This document shows, one piece after another, positions 1 to 9,088 of a DNA stretch of 43,716 nucleotides. Source of the DNA: Bradyrhizobium altum (lineage in GTDB: Bacteria > Pseudomonadota > Alphaproteobacteria > Rhizobiales > Xanthobacteraceae); contig NZ_JACMYP010000039.1 in the NCBI RefSeq assembly GCF_020889705.1, positions 1 to 43,716 on the forward strand, written 5' to 3'. Under the pieces are notes generated by a model that had not been told where the DNA came from, did no database searches, and saw nothing but the letters and a program-made list of their open reading frames with translations. Positions within the stretch are counted from its first letter, which is position 1; each line of letters begins with the position of its first letter. The translations under genes and the position numbers were made by a program.

Positions 1-151
1 CCGCGAGCCTTCTCAAGCGATCGGGGCGCAGTGAGCTCGTTATAGGAGGCAACCGGCAAATGGCGTGCAGCCGGGGTCCACCGTTCTCTTGGCCTGTCTT
101 TGAGTCTTGCTATTGGAGTTCGCACCAAACGACACGGGTTACGGCCGATTG

Positions 152-853
152 TTAGCGGTGTGCCTCGCCACCTTCGGCATTGGAAGGCTGGCCGAGCACA
201 AGTCCTCCCGTGAAGAGCTTGACGTATGTTTCAGCGATTTCGTCGATACTGTCTCGATGCTTCTGGGAGATCCAGGTCACCATCCAGTTGCAGGCACCAA
301 GCACGGCGTTGACGACAATGTCGGGCCGCAAGGGGCGCATGCGGCCACATTCGCCACCTTCCTGCACTGCTTGACGGAAGAAAGCATCGTATCGGACGAT
401 GATTGCGCGAACCTGCGCTTGTCGCTCCTGCGGAAGAGCAGAAACATCTCGATAGAAGACCGTCGCCCATTCCTTGTGCTCTGCTAGGAAGCGCACGTGC
501 ATCCGGACCAGGTCCGTCAAACGCGCCACGGGATCGGGAGCGGACTGCGCGATGCGCTCGGCTTCTCCAACGAAGTGCTCTGAGATGTACCCAAACACAG
601 CCCAGAGCAATTCGTCTTTGCTCTTGAAGTAGTAGTAGACGCTCGATTTGGTGTATCCTAGCCCGCTTGCGACCTCGTCAATCGAGACGCCGTGAACGCC
701 ATGGTCGGCAAACAGCTTTGCCGCGCTTCGAAGGATCTCCTCGCGCACGAGCTGACGCTTGAGCGTCTGAAGATTGCTCCCCTTGGCGACGGGTTCAGCG
801 GCGCGTGCCCCTCGTGGCGCCCTTGGTCGCTTCGGTGCCGTGGATCGTGGCAT
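152..853 (-). CDS. TetR/AcrR family transcriptional regulator
   Basis: This 233-residue protein has the TetR layout: a basic N-terminal tail, then a helix-turn-helix at about residues 33-75 with the typical signature (ADHGVHGVSIDEVA followed by SSVYYYFKSKDELL), then an all-helical ligand domain. An upstream in-frame ATG would give 249 residues, but the ATG at 853 has a clear AGGAAG ribosome binding site five bases upstream and starts right at the basic tail. The gene stands alone, transcribed toward the left edge, so its target is not obvious. The helical C-terminal half suggests a small hydrophobic or acyl-CoA-like ligand, which is only an inference. The family call is firm; the function within the island is unknown. 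Confidence 0.9.
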   Translation of the reverse strand: MPRSTAPKRPRAPRGARAAEPVAKGSNLQTLKRQLVREEILRSAAKLFADHGVHGVSIDEVASGLGYTKSSVYYYFKSKDELLWAVFGYISEHFVGEAERIAQSAPDPVARLTDLVRMHVRFLAEHKEWATVFYRDVSALPQERQAQVRAIIVRYDAFFRQAVQEGGECGRMRPLRPDIVVNAVLGACNWMVTWISQKHRDSIDEIAETYVKLFTGGLVLGQPSNAEGGEAHR

Positions 854-1676
854 GCTACTTCCTTTTAAAAAACCGTCCGACGCTGCTGCATGTCTCGCCA
901 AGCTGATTGGCTGCAGTTGCGGTCGAGGTGTTGGTCTAGCACCGCGCCCCCTTTTGGAAGATCGGCAGGTCGAAAGTTGCCCGGATCATCGTTGGGACCC
1001 GTGTCGGTAAGAACGAAATCGCGAAAGCTCGCTGCAGAGCGTGCGCAGGCCGCTGGAGATTGCTCCAAGAACGAAACGTGTCGCAGCGAGAGAATCGGGA
1101 TTCCGCTGGCCGGCGTTGATCCCTGAGGTCGCAGTTGGAGCGCCGATTGCAGTGAAACCTCGGTCCGATCCTCAAGAACAAGTCCATTCATAACCTCGGG
1201 ATGTGGAAGCGCCAGAATTCACCGGTCAGCGAGTCGAAAATGCGACGATGCCACATCAATTCGAAAATAGCCGTTATGTCAAGGGTTTAGATCCGAGCAC
1301 AGCGGTGACTCTAAAGGCGCGGGCCAGCCAGATGCTTGGCCTTGACAATTAAATCGTCCATTGATACGAAAATTCGACCTACAGGTTAAAAAAGAGCCCA
1401 AGGGGGACGCAGGGGAACCGCCAATGTGTCCTCGTTTTGGACCTGCCGCACCCGCGATCGACGCGCGCGGGGACCTACGCATTGAAGATCGTGGCTCGCT
1501 TGATCTTCTGGATGCTGCCGTCCGTCGCTGCCCTTCGGAGGACAAGGATGTGGTGACATTTTTTGTTCCATCGTGTGGGAATTCCGATCACGACTTGAGA
1601 GCAGTTTCAGGCTCTTGGCTTGGCGGCCCCAAGCGCCTTTATCGCGTTGCAGCTTGCGAATTGGGGGCTGTCATCC
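854..1676. other. Intergenic region without a supported gene
   Basis: About 820 bases between the TetR gene and the LysR gene. Several short open frames exist on both strands, but none has a recognisable domain, a good ribosome binding site or consistent codon use. The part next to 853 should carry the TetR promoter, and the part before 1677 the LysR promoter. An A-rich patch near 1385-1395 and GC-rich stretches around 1440-1480 are visible but unassigned. Confidence 0.5.
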
Positions 1677-2618
1677 GTGCGTCATAGGAAAATTCCCGAC
1701 CTTTCAGATTTCGACCTCAAACTCTTGCGGGTGTTCGCGGCGGTCGCCAATGCCGGTGGCTTCAGTGCCGCCGAAGTCGCTCTCAACAAAAGCAAATCAT
1801 CGATTAGCGTCGATATCGCATCTCTTGAGGTTCGGTTAGGAGTAAAGCTCTGTCGCCGCGGTCGCGCAGGATTTTCGCTAACCGCAGAGGGCGAGCAAAT
1901 CCTGTCTCTGGCGCGCGAATTGTTCGATGGCCTTGAAAGCTTTCGTGAAAACGCAAGTCGAGTAGCCATGAAAATCACAGGCGAGCTTGTAGTGGTGATG
2001 GATGACAATTTTCCGCTAGGAAAACGAGCTGAGCTGGCCGGAATCGTGAAGACATTTCACACGGAGCATCCAGAGGTATTCTTGACTATCCGGACGACCT
2101 CTCCCGAACGAGTAGCTCAGATGATTCTGGACGGCACCGCTGATATGGGAATCAGCGCATCGGCGCCTGATATCGCGGGCACGAAAACTTATCCACTTTT
2201 TTATGAGCCAATGGTGCTTTGCTGCGGTCGCGAACATCCACTCTATTCAAAATCAGACGGAGAAATAAACGACGAAGCTCTCCAACGCTATGACTGCATC
2301 GACATTGTAACGAGACAACACTCTCAATCTCGCGAAATCATCAACCAACTGAATGTCCGGGCTCGTGCTCCGACCATGCAGGCTCGTCTGATCCTGATCT
2401 TGGCGGGCGCCTACATTGGATTTCTTCCGCGCGACTTCGCCTCGTCGTTTGTGGCGAGGGATTTGTTGAAGATCGTACGCGAACGCGACATGTGCTTCAC
2501 AAACGTTTGTTCGGCGATCGTGCGTAACGAGGTTTCTCAGAGCAGCAGCCGAGAGCTCCTGCTGGAGCTCGTCCGGCGAAGCCTGTTTGAGCCGGGTTTC
2601 GCCAGCTCTGTACGCTAG
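1677..2618 (+). CDS. LysR family transcriptional regulator
   Basis: The first 60 residues form a LysR winged helix-turn-helix: LRVFAAVANAGGFSAAEVAL, then a recognition helix and SLEVRLGVKLCRRGRAGFSLT. A periplasmic-binding-like effector domain follows, with an IRTTSPERVAQMILDGTADMG stretch typical of the family. The longest open frame begins at 1620, but the GTG at 1677, preceded by a G-rich run, gives a normal 313-residue protein starting just before the HTH, so I prefer it. The stop codon lies in a CTAG tetranucleotide that abuts the IS630-type remnant, so the last few residues may have been changed by the insertion. No divergent catabolic gene is left beside it; its target may have been lost. 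Confidence 0.85.
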   Translation: MRHRKIPDLSDFDLKLLRVFAAVANAGGFSAAEVALNKSKSSISVDIASLEVRLGVKLCRRGRAGFSLTAEGEQILSLARELFDGLESFRENASRVAMKITGELVVVMDDNFPLGKRAELAGIVKTFHTEHPEVFLTIRTTSPERVAQMILDGTADMGISASAPDIAGTKTYPLFYEPMVLCCGREHPLYSKSDGEINDEALQRYDCIDIVTRQHSQSREIINQLNVRARAPTMQARLILILAGAYIGFLPRDFASSFVARDLLKIVRERDMCFTNVCSAIVRNEVSQSSSRELLLELVRRSLFEPGFASSVR

Positions 2619-3362
2619 AGCGTTCGCCGATCATGGCGGCGTATCCAGCGGCGGTGAAGTAGTTTTGCATTCGGTCTGGGTGGAGCAGTCGATGACGCGG
2701 CCGATGGCATTCCAGAGACCGTCGACGGAGCGTTCGGCAGCTTTGCGCAGGAGAGCCTTGAGCTTGGCAAAGGCATTCTCGGTCGGATTGAAGTCGGGGC
2801 TGTAGGGCGCCAGATAGCGCAAAGCTTGCGTCTGCGGCCTCAATCATCTGACGCACCCGTGGCGCTTGTGGCTGGATAAATTGTCCAAGATCACAATGTC
2901 GCCTTTGTTGAATTCGGGGATGAGGACCTTCTCGACATAAGTTTCGAAGGCCTCGCGGTTAATTGGTCCATCAAGTACCAAGGCGCGATAGTGCCGCGCG
3001 TGGTGAGGCCAGCGACGAAGGTTGTGGTCTTCCAATGACGTGAGGGACGCCGGCCCGCAGACGCTCGCCACGCGGTCAGCGGCCATAGCGACGTGCCATG
3101 TTGGTCGAGCCCCACGTCTCATCGACAAAGACAAGGCGCCCGGGATCGAGTGTGGGCTGGCCTTCAACCCAATCTTGACGCCGCTTCACGAGGTCCGGAC
3201 GGTCCTGCTCGCTGGCGTGTGCCGTCTTTTTTGCGTGTGATTCCAAATTCCTCGATCGCAAGATCGGGTGTCGCCCTGCTGACGCTCCCGATTGCGCCAA
3301 CGGCTTCCGCTGGCCGCACTGACCCTGAACCGGTCCCCAGCCTCTCGTGAGACAGAAGAAGA
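2617..3362 (-). mobile_element. IS630-family element, degenerate and truncated
   Basis: Fragments of one transposase can be read on the minus strand only by switching frame several times. From right to left: an HTH piece (REAGDRFRVSAASGSRWR) near 3300-3350; KKTAHASEQDRPDLV and the first catalytic Asp in LVFVDETW near 3130-3230; WKTTTFVAGLTTRGTIAPW near 2990; the second Asp in VILDNLSSHK near 2860; the catalytic Glu in YSPDFNPTENAFAKLK near 2780; and the C-terminal NYFTAAGYAAM near 2640. The DDE order is that of IS630/Tc1. The N-terminal 20 or so residues are missing, so the right end is truncated close to the MFS stop codon. The left end lies at a CTAG, the known IS630 target. At least four frame changes make it inactive. 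Confidence 0.85.
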
Positions 3363-3378
3363 TTTGCGTGATTCACGG

Positions 3379-4719
3379 TTACCCCTCCACCAGCGAGTTT
3401 GCCGGGAGCGCAAGCTCCGCCGCAGCTTTGGGCCGCGCTCCGGGGTAAAGGCCGGCCGCGGCATATCCGATCGCGGCTACCAGGCCGAGAGGTGCGAAGA
3501 TTTCCAGCGCACGACGGAGACTGGCCCCGGCATCCATCCCCGAACTCCGGAAGAAATCCGAACCCAAGCCGATTAAGTAGGGCGCGAGGACCAGATATCC
3601 GAGGCTCGTCGCAAACAGAAAGATGGAGAAAATCTTCGCGCGAAGATGCGGCGGTGAAAGATTATTGATCAGGGTGTAGGTGGGCCCCGTGTACATATAG
3701 AGCACGGGAGCAAAAAGCCATACGCACAGCACCATCACAGACAGACTTGTGGTCGTGTAGGCAACGATCGATGCCACAGCACCCATCGCCGCGACACCCG
3801 CGATCGACCAAATCTGCACCCTCGCGGCCGAGCGGGACAGCCAATGCATGGCAACTGCGACCAGGATCGTGGCAGTGGTCCCGCCCACGAGGTGCAATTG
3901 TCCGAGAATGGCGCCGGCCTGGCCGGTGGTCAAACCATAGTTTCGCGCCATAAACGCGGGCGTCCAGAACAACAGCCCCCAACCCCATGTGCAGATTAGG
4001 GCTCCCCCGAGGATCACGAAAAGCAGCGCCTTCTCGCGGTAAATGTGCGACAGGGCCGTGAGCAACCCTCCGCCGGGTTGCCCAGTGCCTGCGGCGGCGT
4101 CCGCGGCACCGCGGACAGGCTCACTGACCAGGAGCAGCGTAACGGCGCCAAGCGGTAAACCGAACACGCCAAAAATCACCATCGTCGCGCGCCATCCATA
4201 ATGGTCGGCAAAATAACCTGCCACGGCCGTGCCAAAAAAGGAGCCTGCACAAATCCCCAGCGTGAAGATCGTCATTGCAACGCCGCGGCGCACCGGTGGG
4301 AACCGGTCGGCGATGAGCGTCACAGATGGTGGCGCGCAGCCCGCTTCTCCAAACCCTACGCCGAGACGGGTTGCGACGAAGGTCCACATTCCTGACGTGG
4401 CCCCTCCCAGCGCGGTCATCACGGAGAAGATCGTTGTAGCTGCTGCGAGCAAGATGCGCCTGCTCATCTTGTCTGCGAGAATCCCGGCCGGAACCCCGAA
4501 TGTCATCAGGACGAGGCCGAGCGCGAGATTGAGACTCGACACGCCGGCATCGGAAAGACCGAACTCTACCTTTATCGGTTGCAACAGCGTCGAGAAGATA
4601 AATCGGTCAGCGACATTGAGCGTGTAGATCGCCGTGGTCACGGCCAATGTGATCCAAGCCTGCGCGCCAATGCTGATGGCGGCGGCACCCGGATTGAAGG
4701 CGCTGCGTCCCCCCGCCAT
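3379..4719 (-). CDS. MFS transporter (spinster-like aromatic/organic acid permease)
   Basis: The 446-residue inner-membrane protein has about 12 hydrophobic segments and the MFS loop 2-3 signature in the form GVPAGILADKMSRRILL. Segment 4-5 carries RLGVGFGEAGCAPPS, which I associate with the spinster-like subgroup of MFS carriers. The longer frame starts at 4896, but the ATG at 4719 has GGGAAGAG a few bases upstream and leaves a normal short cytoplasmic tail. It is transcribed away from the ring-cleavage genes, so it was probably its own unit; uptake of an aromatic acid is a reasonable guess from position only. The 3' end stops just before the truncated IS630 remnant, and the C-terminus may have been affected. 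Confidence 0.85.
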   Translation of the reverse strand: MAGGRSAFNPGAAAISIGAQAWITLAVTTAIYTLNVADRFIFSTLLQPIKVEFGLSDAGVSSLNLALGLVLMTFGVPAGILADKMSRRILLAAATTIFSVMTALGGATSGMWTFVATRLGVGFGEAGCAPPSVTLIADRFPPVRRGVAMTIFTLGICAGSFFGTAVAGYFADHYGWRATMVIFGVFGLPLGAVTLLLVSEPVRGAADAAAGTGQPGGGLLTALSHIYREKALLFVILGGALICTWGWGLLFWTPAFMARNYGLTTGQAGAILGQLHLVGGTTATILVAVAMHWLSRSAARVQIWSIAGVAAMGAVASIVAYTTTSLSVMVLCVWLFAPVLYMYTGPTYTLINNLSPPHLRAKIFSIFLFATSLGYLVLAPYLIGLGSDFFRSSGMDAGASLRRALEIFAPLGLVAAIGYAAAGLYPGARPKAAAELALPANSLVEG

Positions 4720-5027
4720 TCGCTCTTCCCTTGCTGCCCATTCTTCCTGGACAATTTTATGACTTTGTGAACTGAGTTTCGTGCGACTCGTCAAATTTTC
4801 TGTCAAGATCGATATCCCTTCTATATCGGGCCATGGGACAAGGCGCGCAGCCGTCAGCTTAGCTATCCTAGCGGGCAATACGCGTGCCAAATCCATAAGC
4901 TTAATTTCTGTCTATATGGACTATTCGTCGAACCTTCGTCGGAAGCGGCTCAGCTACAAGGGAGCCGGATGGAGGGAGGAACGCGTTTCAACCTGTGGCC
5001 ATTCTTCCCGCCCAGCGAGTTCGGGCG
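4720..5027. other. Upstream region of the MFS gene
   Basis: This stretch lies between the MFS start and a gene fragment on the plus strand. It is more A+T rich than its surroundings (for example around 4790-4830 and 4900-4930), as expected for a promoter zone, but I see no clear dyad, and neither of the two operator motifs found elsewhere in the window occurs here. Confidence 0.4.
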
Positions 5028-5220
5028 CAATCTTCACGAAAGACTTGCCACGGCCCATCGAGCTGCCTCCCGAATGGAATCCGGCTTTGTCTGGATAAAC
5101 GGGGCAGGCCCGCACTTCATCGGGGCTCCTGACTACAAGCAGTCGCGAATTGGCCGCGAGGAAAGCATCGATGAATTGATGGCTTTCACCCAGGTCAAGA
5201 ACATCAATATCAGTTTCTGA
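5028..5220 (+). pseudogene. Aldehyde dehydrogenase C-terminal fragment
   Basis: The plus strand encodes the last 60 or so residues of an NAD(P)-dependent aldehyde dehydrogenase: FTKDL, then after a frame change near 5045 LATAHRAASRMESGFVWIN, GPHFIGAP, and the C-terminal KQSRIGREESIDELMAF with TQVKNINI. In intact family members the GAP is followed by an FGG-type motif that is missing here, so there is also a small deletion. The catalytic Cys and Glu and the whole NAD domain are absent. It is unrelated in position and strand to the intact dehydrogenase at 5922-7460 and must come from a different gene. No function is expected. Confidence 0.75.
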
Positions 5221-5308
5221 AATTTGCCGTCGCTGGCCGCAGCCGAGTTGGCGTGCGTCAGGCCAAGTCAGGGACGGTGCACTGGCAAATTCAAAATAGG
5301 GGGAATCA

Positions 5309-5640
5309 ATGTCGCTTCGTTACTGTGCAATTGCTGCTGTCCTCATGCTCGAGTTCGCCGGCGTTGCCGGCGCAGCTGACCTGCCAGTCAAGGCGAATCC
5401 GCCGCCGGCGGACCAGCCCGTTCTTCTCCGTCATCGATAATCGCGTGACGTTCTCATGGATGCCAAGGGGAACCGATCCGGGCATGTACACTGTAAACCC
5501 CAATGGCGCAGTCGACGGCACAACTGCAAAGCAGGTCTATTCGTTCACTCATTTCGATGCGTGGGCGTACGGTACTAATCTCTTCAATATCTCGATGTTC
5601 AAATCGGATCACAATGATTTCAATGCGCGTAGGTTTGGTG
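5309..5640 (+). pseudogene. Outer-membrane beta-barrel protein, N-terminal fragment with frameshift
   Basis: A good ribosome binding site (GGGGGA) precedes the ATG at 5309, which opens a clear Sec signal peptide (CAIAAVLMLEFAGVAGAADLP) followed by a proline-rich linker. The frame then runs into a stop at about 5440, while the next frame continues naturally with PFFSVIDNRVTFSWMPRG and KQVYSFTHFDAWAYGTNLF. One extra base near 5420 explains the break. The mature part resembles, from memory, a Tsx-like or generic outer-membrane channel family of bradyrhizobia. Similarity fades after about 5620, so most of the barrel is lost. The fragment is probably non-functional and marks past rearrangement between the MFS gene and the dehydrogenase operon. 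Confidence 0.65.
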
Positions 5641-5921
5641 TGGATCTCACGCCCTATCCGAGGATTCGCGCCATCGAAATGGCGGCATCGAAGATTGACG
5701 CGTTTTCGCGGTCCGAGCCCGGCCGGCAGCCCGACGCAGAATGAGGAGATGCCCACTCCAATCCAGGGCCAGCCGGGACTTTCTGTGCCTTGTGGCACCT
5801 CGGGCAGTCAATTTTAACAGATCCGGTGAACGACGGTTTGGCGGCCGGGGGGTTGCGGTGGAGCGAGCAATCGGACCTTTGCAGCGGGGCACTCCGCAAT
5901 AAGCGAGACCAAAACCCCTTA
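5641..5921. other. Intergenic region, no supported gene
   Basis: It holds the decayed tail of the outer-membrane protein fragment and the region downstream of the dehydrogenase operon on the minus strand. No strong hairpin with a T-run was found there. Short open frames on both strands lack recognisable domains. Confidence 0.4.
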
Positions 5922-7460
5922 TCATACCCCAATGGCTGGCGGCCGGTGTCTGTCCATCCCGATGGCGATGTTCTTCTGCTCCATGTAGGTGTCAAAGGCA
6001 TAGTCGCCTCCGTCCCGTCCTATTCCACTCGCTTTGACGCCGCCGAACGGCGTCGGCAAATGCCGCACATTTTCGGAGTTCACCCAGACCATGCCAGCCT
6101 CGACTCCTTGAGCCACGCGGTGGGCTCGTCCGACGTCGCCGGTCCAGATGTAGGCAGCGAGGCCGTACTTTACGTCATTGGCAATGCGCATTGCGTCGGC
6201 TTCATCATCGAATGGTATGACGGTCAATACCGGACCGAAGATCTCTTCTTGCCCAATCCTCATTGTGTTCTGGGCGTCAACAAACAATGTCGGCTCGACA
6301 AAGTTACCTTTGCCGCCCAGTGCCCGGCCGCCCCCCGTCGCTATTTGCGCACCGTCTTGCGTGGCGCACTGGGCGTAGCTCAAAACCTTGTCAGCGTGGC
6401 GGGGATGAATGAGCGGACCGATCTCGGTTGAAGGGTCCAAGGGAGGGCCCACCTTGATCGTCTTGACGCGGGCGGCGAGGGCTGAAACAAATCGATCGTA
6501 GATGGAACGCTGAATGAGCGCGCGGCTCGATGATGTGCAGCGCTGTCCGTTCAAGCTGTAGATCATAAACAGAACCGCATCTCGCGCTCGCTCGAGATCT
6601 GCGTCGTCGAACACGATGACGGGATTCTTGCCACCAAGTTCGAAATGGACGCGCTTCAGGGTTGGTGCGCCTTGCGCCATGATATGGCTGCCGGTGGCCG
6701 ACTCCCCCACGAAGGCGATTGCTTTGATAGAAGGGTGCTCGGTCAGGAGTTTTCCGGCTCTTTCACCAATGCCGTGCACGAGGTTAACGATGCCAGGTGG
6801 CAAACGCGCCTCCTCGAACACCTCGGTCATGATGTCCGAGAGTATGACTGCAGATAGTGGGCTCCATTCCGCGGGCTTGTGAACGATCGAACAGCCTGCC
6901 GCCAGCGCCGGAGCGATCTTCCATGTGGACAGCATAAACGGTGTGTTCCACGGCGTGATGATGCCGACGGGTCCGATAGGCTGGCGGATCGTGTAATTGA
7001 GGTGGGTTTGCGTCGGGAACGACTTGCCATCTGAAGCTTCCGGGGCCTTATCGGCATAAAAGCGGAAATTCTCTGCCCCACGGAGCGCGGCCTTTGCCAT
7101 GTAGCGAATGGGCTGGCCGCTATCGACGCTCTCAACCAGTGCGATTTCCTCAGCTCGAGCTCCGATCCGATCCGCGATCTGATGCAGGAGCGCGCGCCGC
7201 CTGTCGCCGGGCACGTCCTTCCAGACTTTAAAACTCTCTTCGGCCGAACTGGCAGCACGATCGACTTCGGCTTCGCCGCCTGACGCGACCTTGCATAGAA
7301 CGGAATTGTCCGATGGATCCAGGTTGTCGAAGGTCTGATCGCTTAGCACCGGTTGTCCGGCGATCCTGTGCGGCACGGCCTGCGACTTAAATCGATGCAA
7401 ATGCTCTTGCGCTTTGCGCATATTGTCTGAATGGGGCGCGCGCGCCTCTTGTTGGCTCAT
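5922..7460 (-). CDS. Aldehyde dehydrogenase, HpaE-like (5-carboxymethyl-2-hydroxymuconate semialdehyde dehydrogenase)
   Basis: This 512-residue cytoplasmic enzyme belongs to the NAD-dependent aldehyde dehydrogenase superfamily. The oxyanion Asn is N172 (TPWNTPF), the cofactor Lys is K195 (HKPAEWSP), the general base is E274 (FELGGKNP) and the nucleophile is C308 (GQRCTSSSR). The C-terminal signature NSENVRHLPTPFGGVKASG followed by GRDGGDYAFD is characteristic of HpaE-type enzymes, which oxidise the ring-fission semialdehyde of homoprotocatechuate. It is the last gene of a minus-strand unit after an HpaD-like dioxygenase and a RidA protein, which fits that role. An alternative is an aminomuconate-semialdehyde dehydrogenase, a related activity that occurs next to RidA-type deaminases. 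A later ATG at 7421 is possible, but 7460 keeps the family's usual length. Confidence 0.9.
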   Translation of the reverse strand: MSQQEARAPHSDNMRKAQEHLHRFKSQAVPHRIAGQPVLSDQTFDNLDPSDNSVLCKVASGGEAEVDRAASSAEESFKVWKDVPGDRRRALLHQIADRIGARAEEIALVESVDSGQPIRYMAKAALRGAENFRFYADKAPEASDGKSFPTQTHLNYTIRQPIGPVGIITPWNTPFMLSTWKIAPALAAGCSIVHKPAEWSPLSAVILSDIMTEVFEEARLPPGIVNLVHGIGERAGKLLTEHPSIKAIAFVGESATGSHIMAQGAPTLKRVHFELGGKNPVIVFDDADLERARDAVLFMIYSLNGQRCTSSSRALIQRSIYDRFVSALAARVKTIKVGPPLDPSTEIGPLIHPRHADKVLSYAQCATQDGAQIATGGGRALGGKGNFVEPTLFVDAQNTMRIGQEEIFGPVLTVIPFDDEADAMRIANDVKYGLAAYIWTGDVGRAHRVAQGVEAGMVWVNSENVRHLPTPFGGVKASGIGRDGGDYAFDTYMEQKNIAIGMDRHRPPAIGV

Positions 7461-7515
7461 GGTATCACCGTGCGGGTTGATGCATAATTGGCGAGGGGCG
7501 ATAGATTTGGTGGTC

Positions 7516-7917
7516 TCACCCTTGAACGGCGTCTTTCACCACCGCGATCATGTCGATTTCGATCTTCAGACCGGCGCGAGCGAGATGGGCGACTCCCACC
7601 GTGGTCCGCGAGGGCGGATCCTTGGGGAAGTACTCGCGGAACACCTCGTTCATCGGAGCAAATTCATTGACCATGTCGGTCATGTGGATCGTCATTTTTA
7701 GCGCGGTCTCGAGCGAGGCCCCGCCGGCCTCAGCCAGAGCCTTGAGGTTATCGAGAGCTATCCTGGTTTGAGCCTTGATGTCTTCCGGAAATTCCCTCGT
7801 CACGGGGTCGGAGCCGGTTTGTCCGGAAATGAAGAGGAGCTTCTCCCAGCGGATCGCTGGCGAATATGGGATGCCAGGGCGCAAACCGGTGGGGGGAACG
7901 ATGACTGTACGCGGCAT
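7516..7917 (-). CDS. RidA/YjgF/YER057c family protein (possible enamine/imine deaminase)
   Basis: The 133-residue protein covers the whole RidA fold, with FISGQTGSD near the N-terminus, a central ALDNLKALAEAGGASLE helix and the C-terminal PSRTTVGVAHLARAGLKIEI. The Arg that binds the substrate carboxylate in RidA (R105 in E. coli) is present as R104. RidA proteins form trimers and hydrolyse imines or enamines; one branch, the aminomuconate deaminases, acts after meta-cleavage of aminophenols. It lies between the dioxygenase and the semialdehyde dehydrogenase, so an action on a ring-fission intermediate is plausible, though only inferred. The start has AAGG about eight bases upstream. Confidence 0.88.
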   Translation of the reverse strand: MPRTVIVPPTGLRPGIPYSPAIRWEKLLFISGQTGSDPVTREFPEDIKAQTRIALDNLKALAEAGGASLETALKMTIHMTDMVNEFAPMNEVFREYFPKDPPSRTTVGVAHLARAGLKIEIDMIAVVKDAVQG

Positions 7918-7976
7918 GGTAACCTTGACGGCTAAGGGTGGGTCGAGGGCGGTTCAAACGACTGATCGATCGTGAC

Positions 7977-8984
7977 TCAGTCAGCGACGTAGCTCGGCAC
8001 TGATTGCATCAAGGCAGGCTTGGTTTCTTTCGTGGAGGCACCATCGAACGTCTCAACGGCCATGGATTCTTCAAACCAGCGGCGCGGTGGAGGTGCTCCC
8101 CACAGCGTTTGGCGTACGGGATTGTTGAGATTCCAGCGTATTGGCTCCGCAGAAGTGTTTCCCGTCAAATAGTCGCCGGTGTAGAGCTCAAAGCGGTTTC
8201 CATCGGGATCGCGAATATAGACGAACAACGCGTTCGAAATGCCGTGTCGGGCCGGCCCCCGCTCGATACTGGCCGCATAGCCGGCGCCAGCGAGCAGGTC
8301 GCAGGCACGAATAATTGAGAGCGGATCTCCAAGCGAAAAGCCGACGTGGTGGGCTGCCGGTCCTGCTCCAGTCATAACGGCGATGTCATGCACCGTGGAT
8401 TTTCGAAATAGCCAGCTTGCCCAAATCCGCTTTTCGGGCGGATCGGATTCCGTCAGTTCGGCGCATCCAAAGCCGAGCTCTTCAGTGTACCAGCCATAAC
8501 CGGCCTGGGCATCGGGCGTGAGGACATTGACATGGTCGACGCGTGTCGGCGAGACCCCTTTATGAAGATGATACTGTTGTACGAGCCATGGCACGCTCTT
8601 GATCTCGGCATAGTAGTCGATGATGAAGCCGAAGGGATCCTGGACTCTCAGTGTCTTGCCTTGGCCTATCATGTCGTTGTCAGTCCAGCGGGTCGCCAGT
8701 CCCAGGCCATCGAACCGCGCCTTCATGCGGTCGAGCTGATCTTCACTCGCAACCACGAACCCGATATGCCCGACGCCAGCGGACTGCGCCTTGCGCAGCA
8801 CGAACGTGTGGTGCTGTTTGTCCTCCGTGCAGCGAAGATAAATGCGATTGTCATCGCGTTCGGTCTCGTGCAAGCCGATCAGGTTGACGTAGAAATCCCG
8901 TGCTCGCTCCAAATCCGTCGTGCGGAATTCGACATGGCCAAGCTTTTGAATGTTTGCGATGTCCTTAATTCGTCCAGCGCTCAT
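7977..8984 (-). CDS. Extradiol ring-cleavage dioxygenase, HpaD-like (homoprotocatechuate 2,3-dioxygenase, VOC type)
   Basis: The 335-residue protein has two vicinal-oxygen-chelate repeats. In the C-terminal repeat the metal ligands are H151 (VDHVNVLTPD), H213 (AAHHVGF) and E266 (RFELYTGDY). The second-shell residues known from the Brevibacterium homoprotocatechuate 2,3-dioxygenase, namely His200, Arg243, His248 and Tyr257, align with H199, R242, H247 and Y256. This makes a 3,4-dihydroxyphenylacetate or similar catechol the best substrate guess. A longer frame opens at 9092, but the ATG at 8984 starts at the first VOC repeat, follows GGAG, and leaves room for the operator at 9042-9057. It heads a three-gene unit with the RidA and HpaE-like genes. 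Confidence 0.92.
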   Translation of the reverse strand: MSAGRIKDIANIQKLGHVEFRTTDLERARDFYVNLIGLHETERDDNRIYLRCTEDKQHHTFVLRKAQSAGVGHIGFVVASEDQLDRMKARFDGLGLATRWTDNDMIGQGKTLRVQDPFGFIIDYYAEIKSVPWLVQQYHLHKGVSPTRVDHVNVLTPDAQAGYGWYTEELGFGCAELTESDPPEKRIWASWLFRKSTVHDIAVMTGAGPAAHHVGFSLGDPLSIIRACDLLAGAGYAASIERGPARHGISNALFVYIRDPDGNRFELYTGDYLTGNTSAEPIRWNLNNPVRQTLWGAPPPRRWFEESMAVETFDGASTKETKPALMQSVPSYVAD

Positions 8985-9041
8985 GTGGCGGCTCCGTTCC
9001 CAGCGAGACGGCATCACCTTAGCGCCGGACCGGAGATGGTC

Positions 9042-9057
9042 TGTATCAACCGCTACA
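9042..9057. promoter_or_regulatory. Candidate Crp/Fnr operator upstream of the HpaD-like gene
   Basis: The sequence TGTATC-AACC-GCTACA is a dyad with one mismatch, the same motif as at 11602-11617 and 12955-12970. Its centre is 65.5 bases before the ATG at 8984. Reading toward that gene, a weak -10-like TAAGGT would place the centre near -41, the usual site for a class II activator. Confidence 0.6.
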
Positions 9058-9088
9058 AAGGAGGACCAATCTCGCCGGTCACGAAGGG

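Noticed and set aside
865..1191. Possible small gene of 108 codons on the minus strand
   Set aside because: No domain, no good ribosome binding site, overlapping the TetR start region; better seen as promoter sequence.
5895..5921. Terminator after the dehydrogenase operon
   Set aside because: Only a short GCGG/CCGC stem was seen further down, without a T run; not enough for a call.
5647..5925. Minus-strand frames with a CPRCH-type Cys pair
   Set aside because: A zinc-ribbon-like motif was considered, but only one Cys pair is present, the frames are short and there is no start signal.
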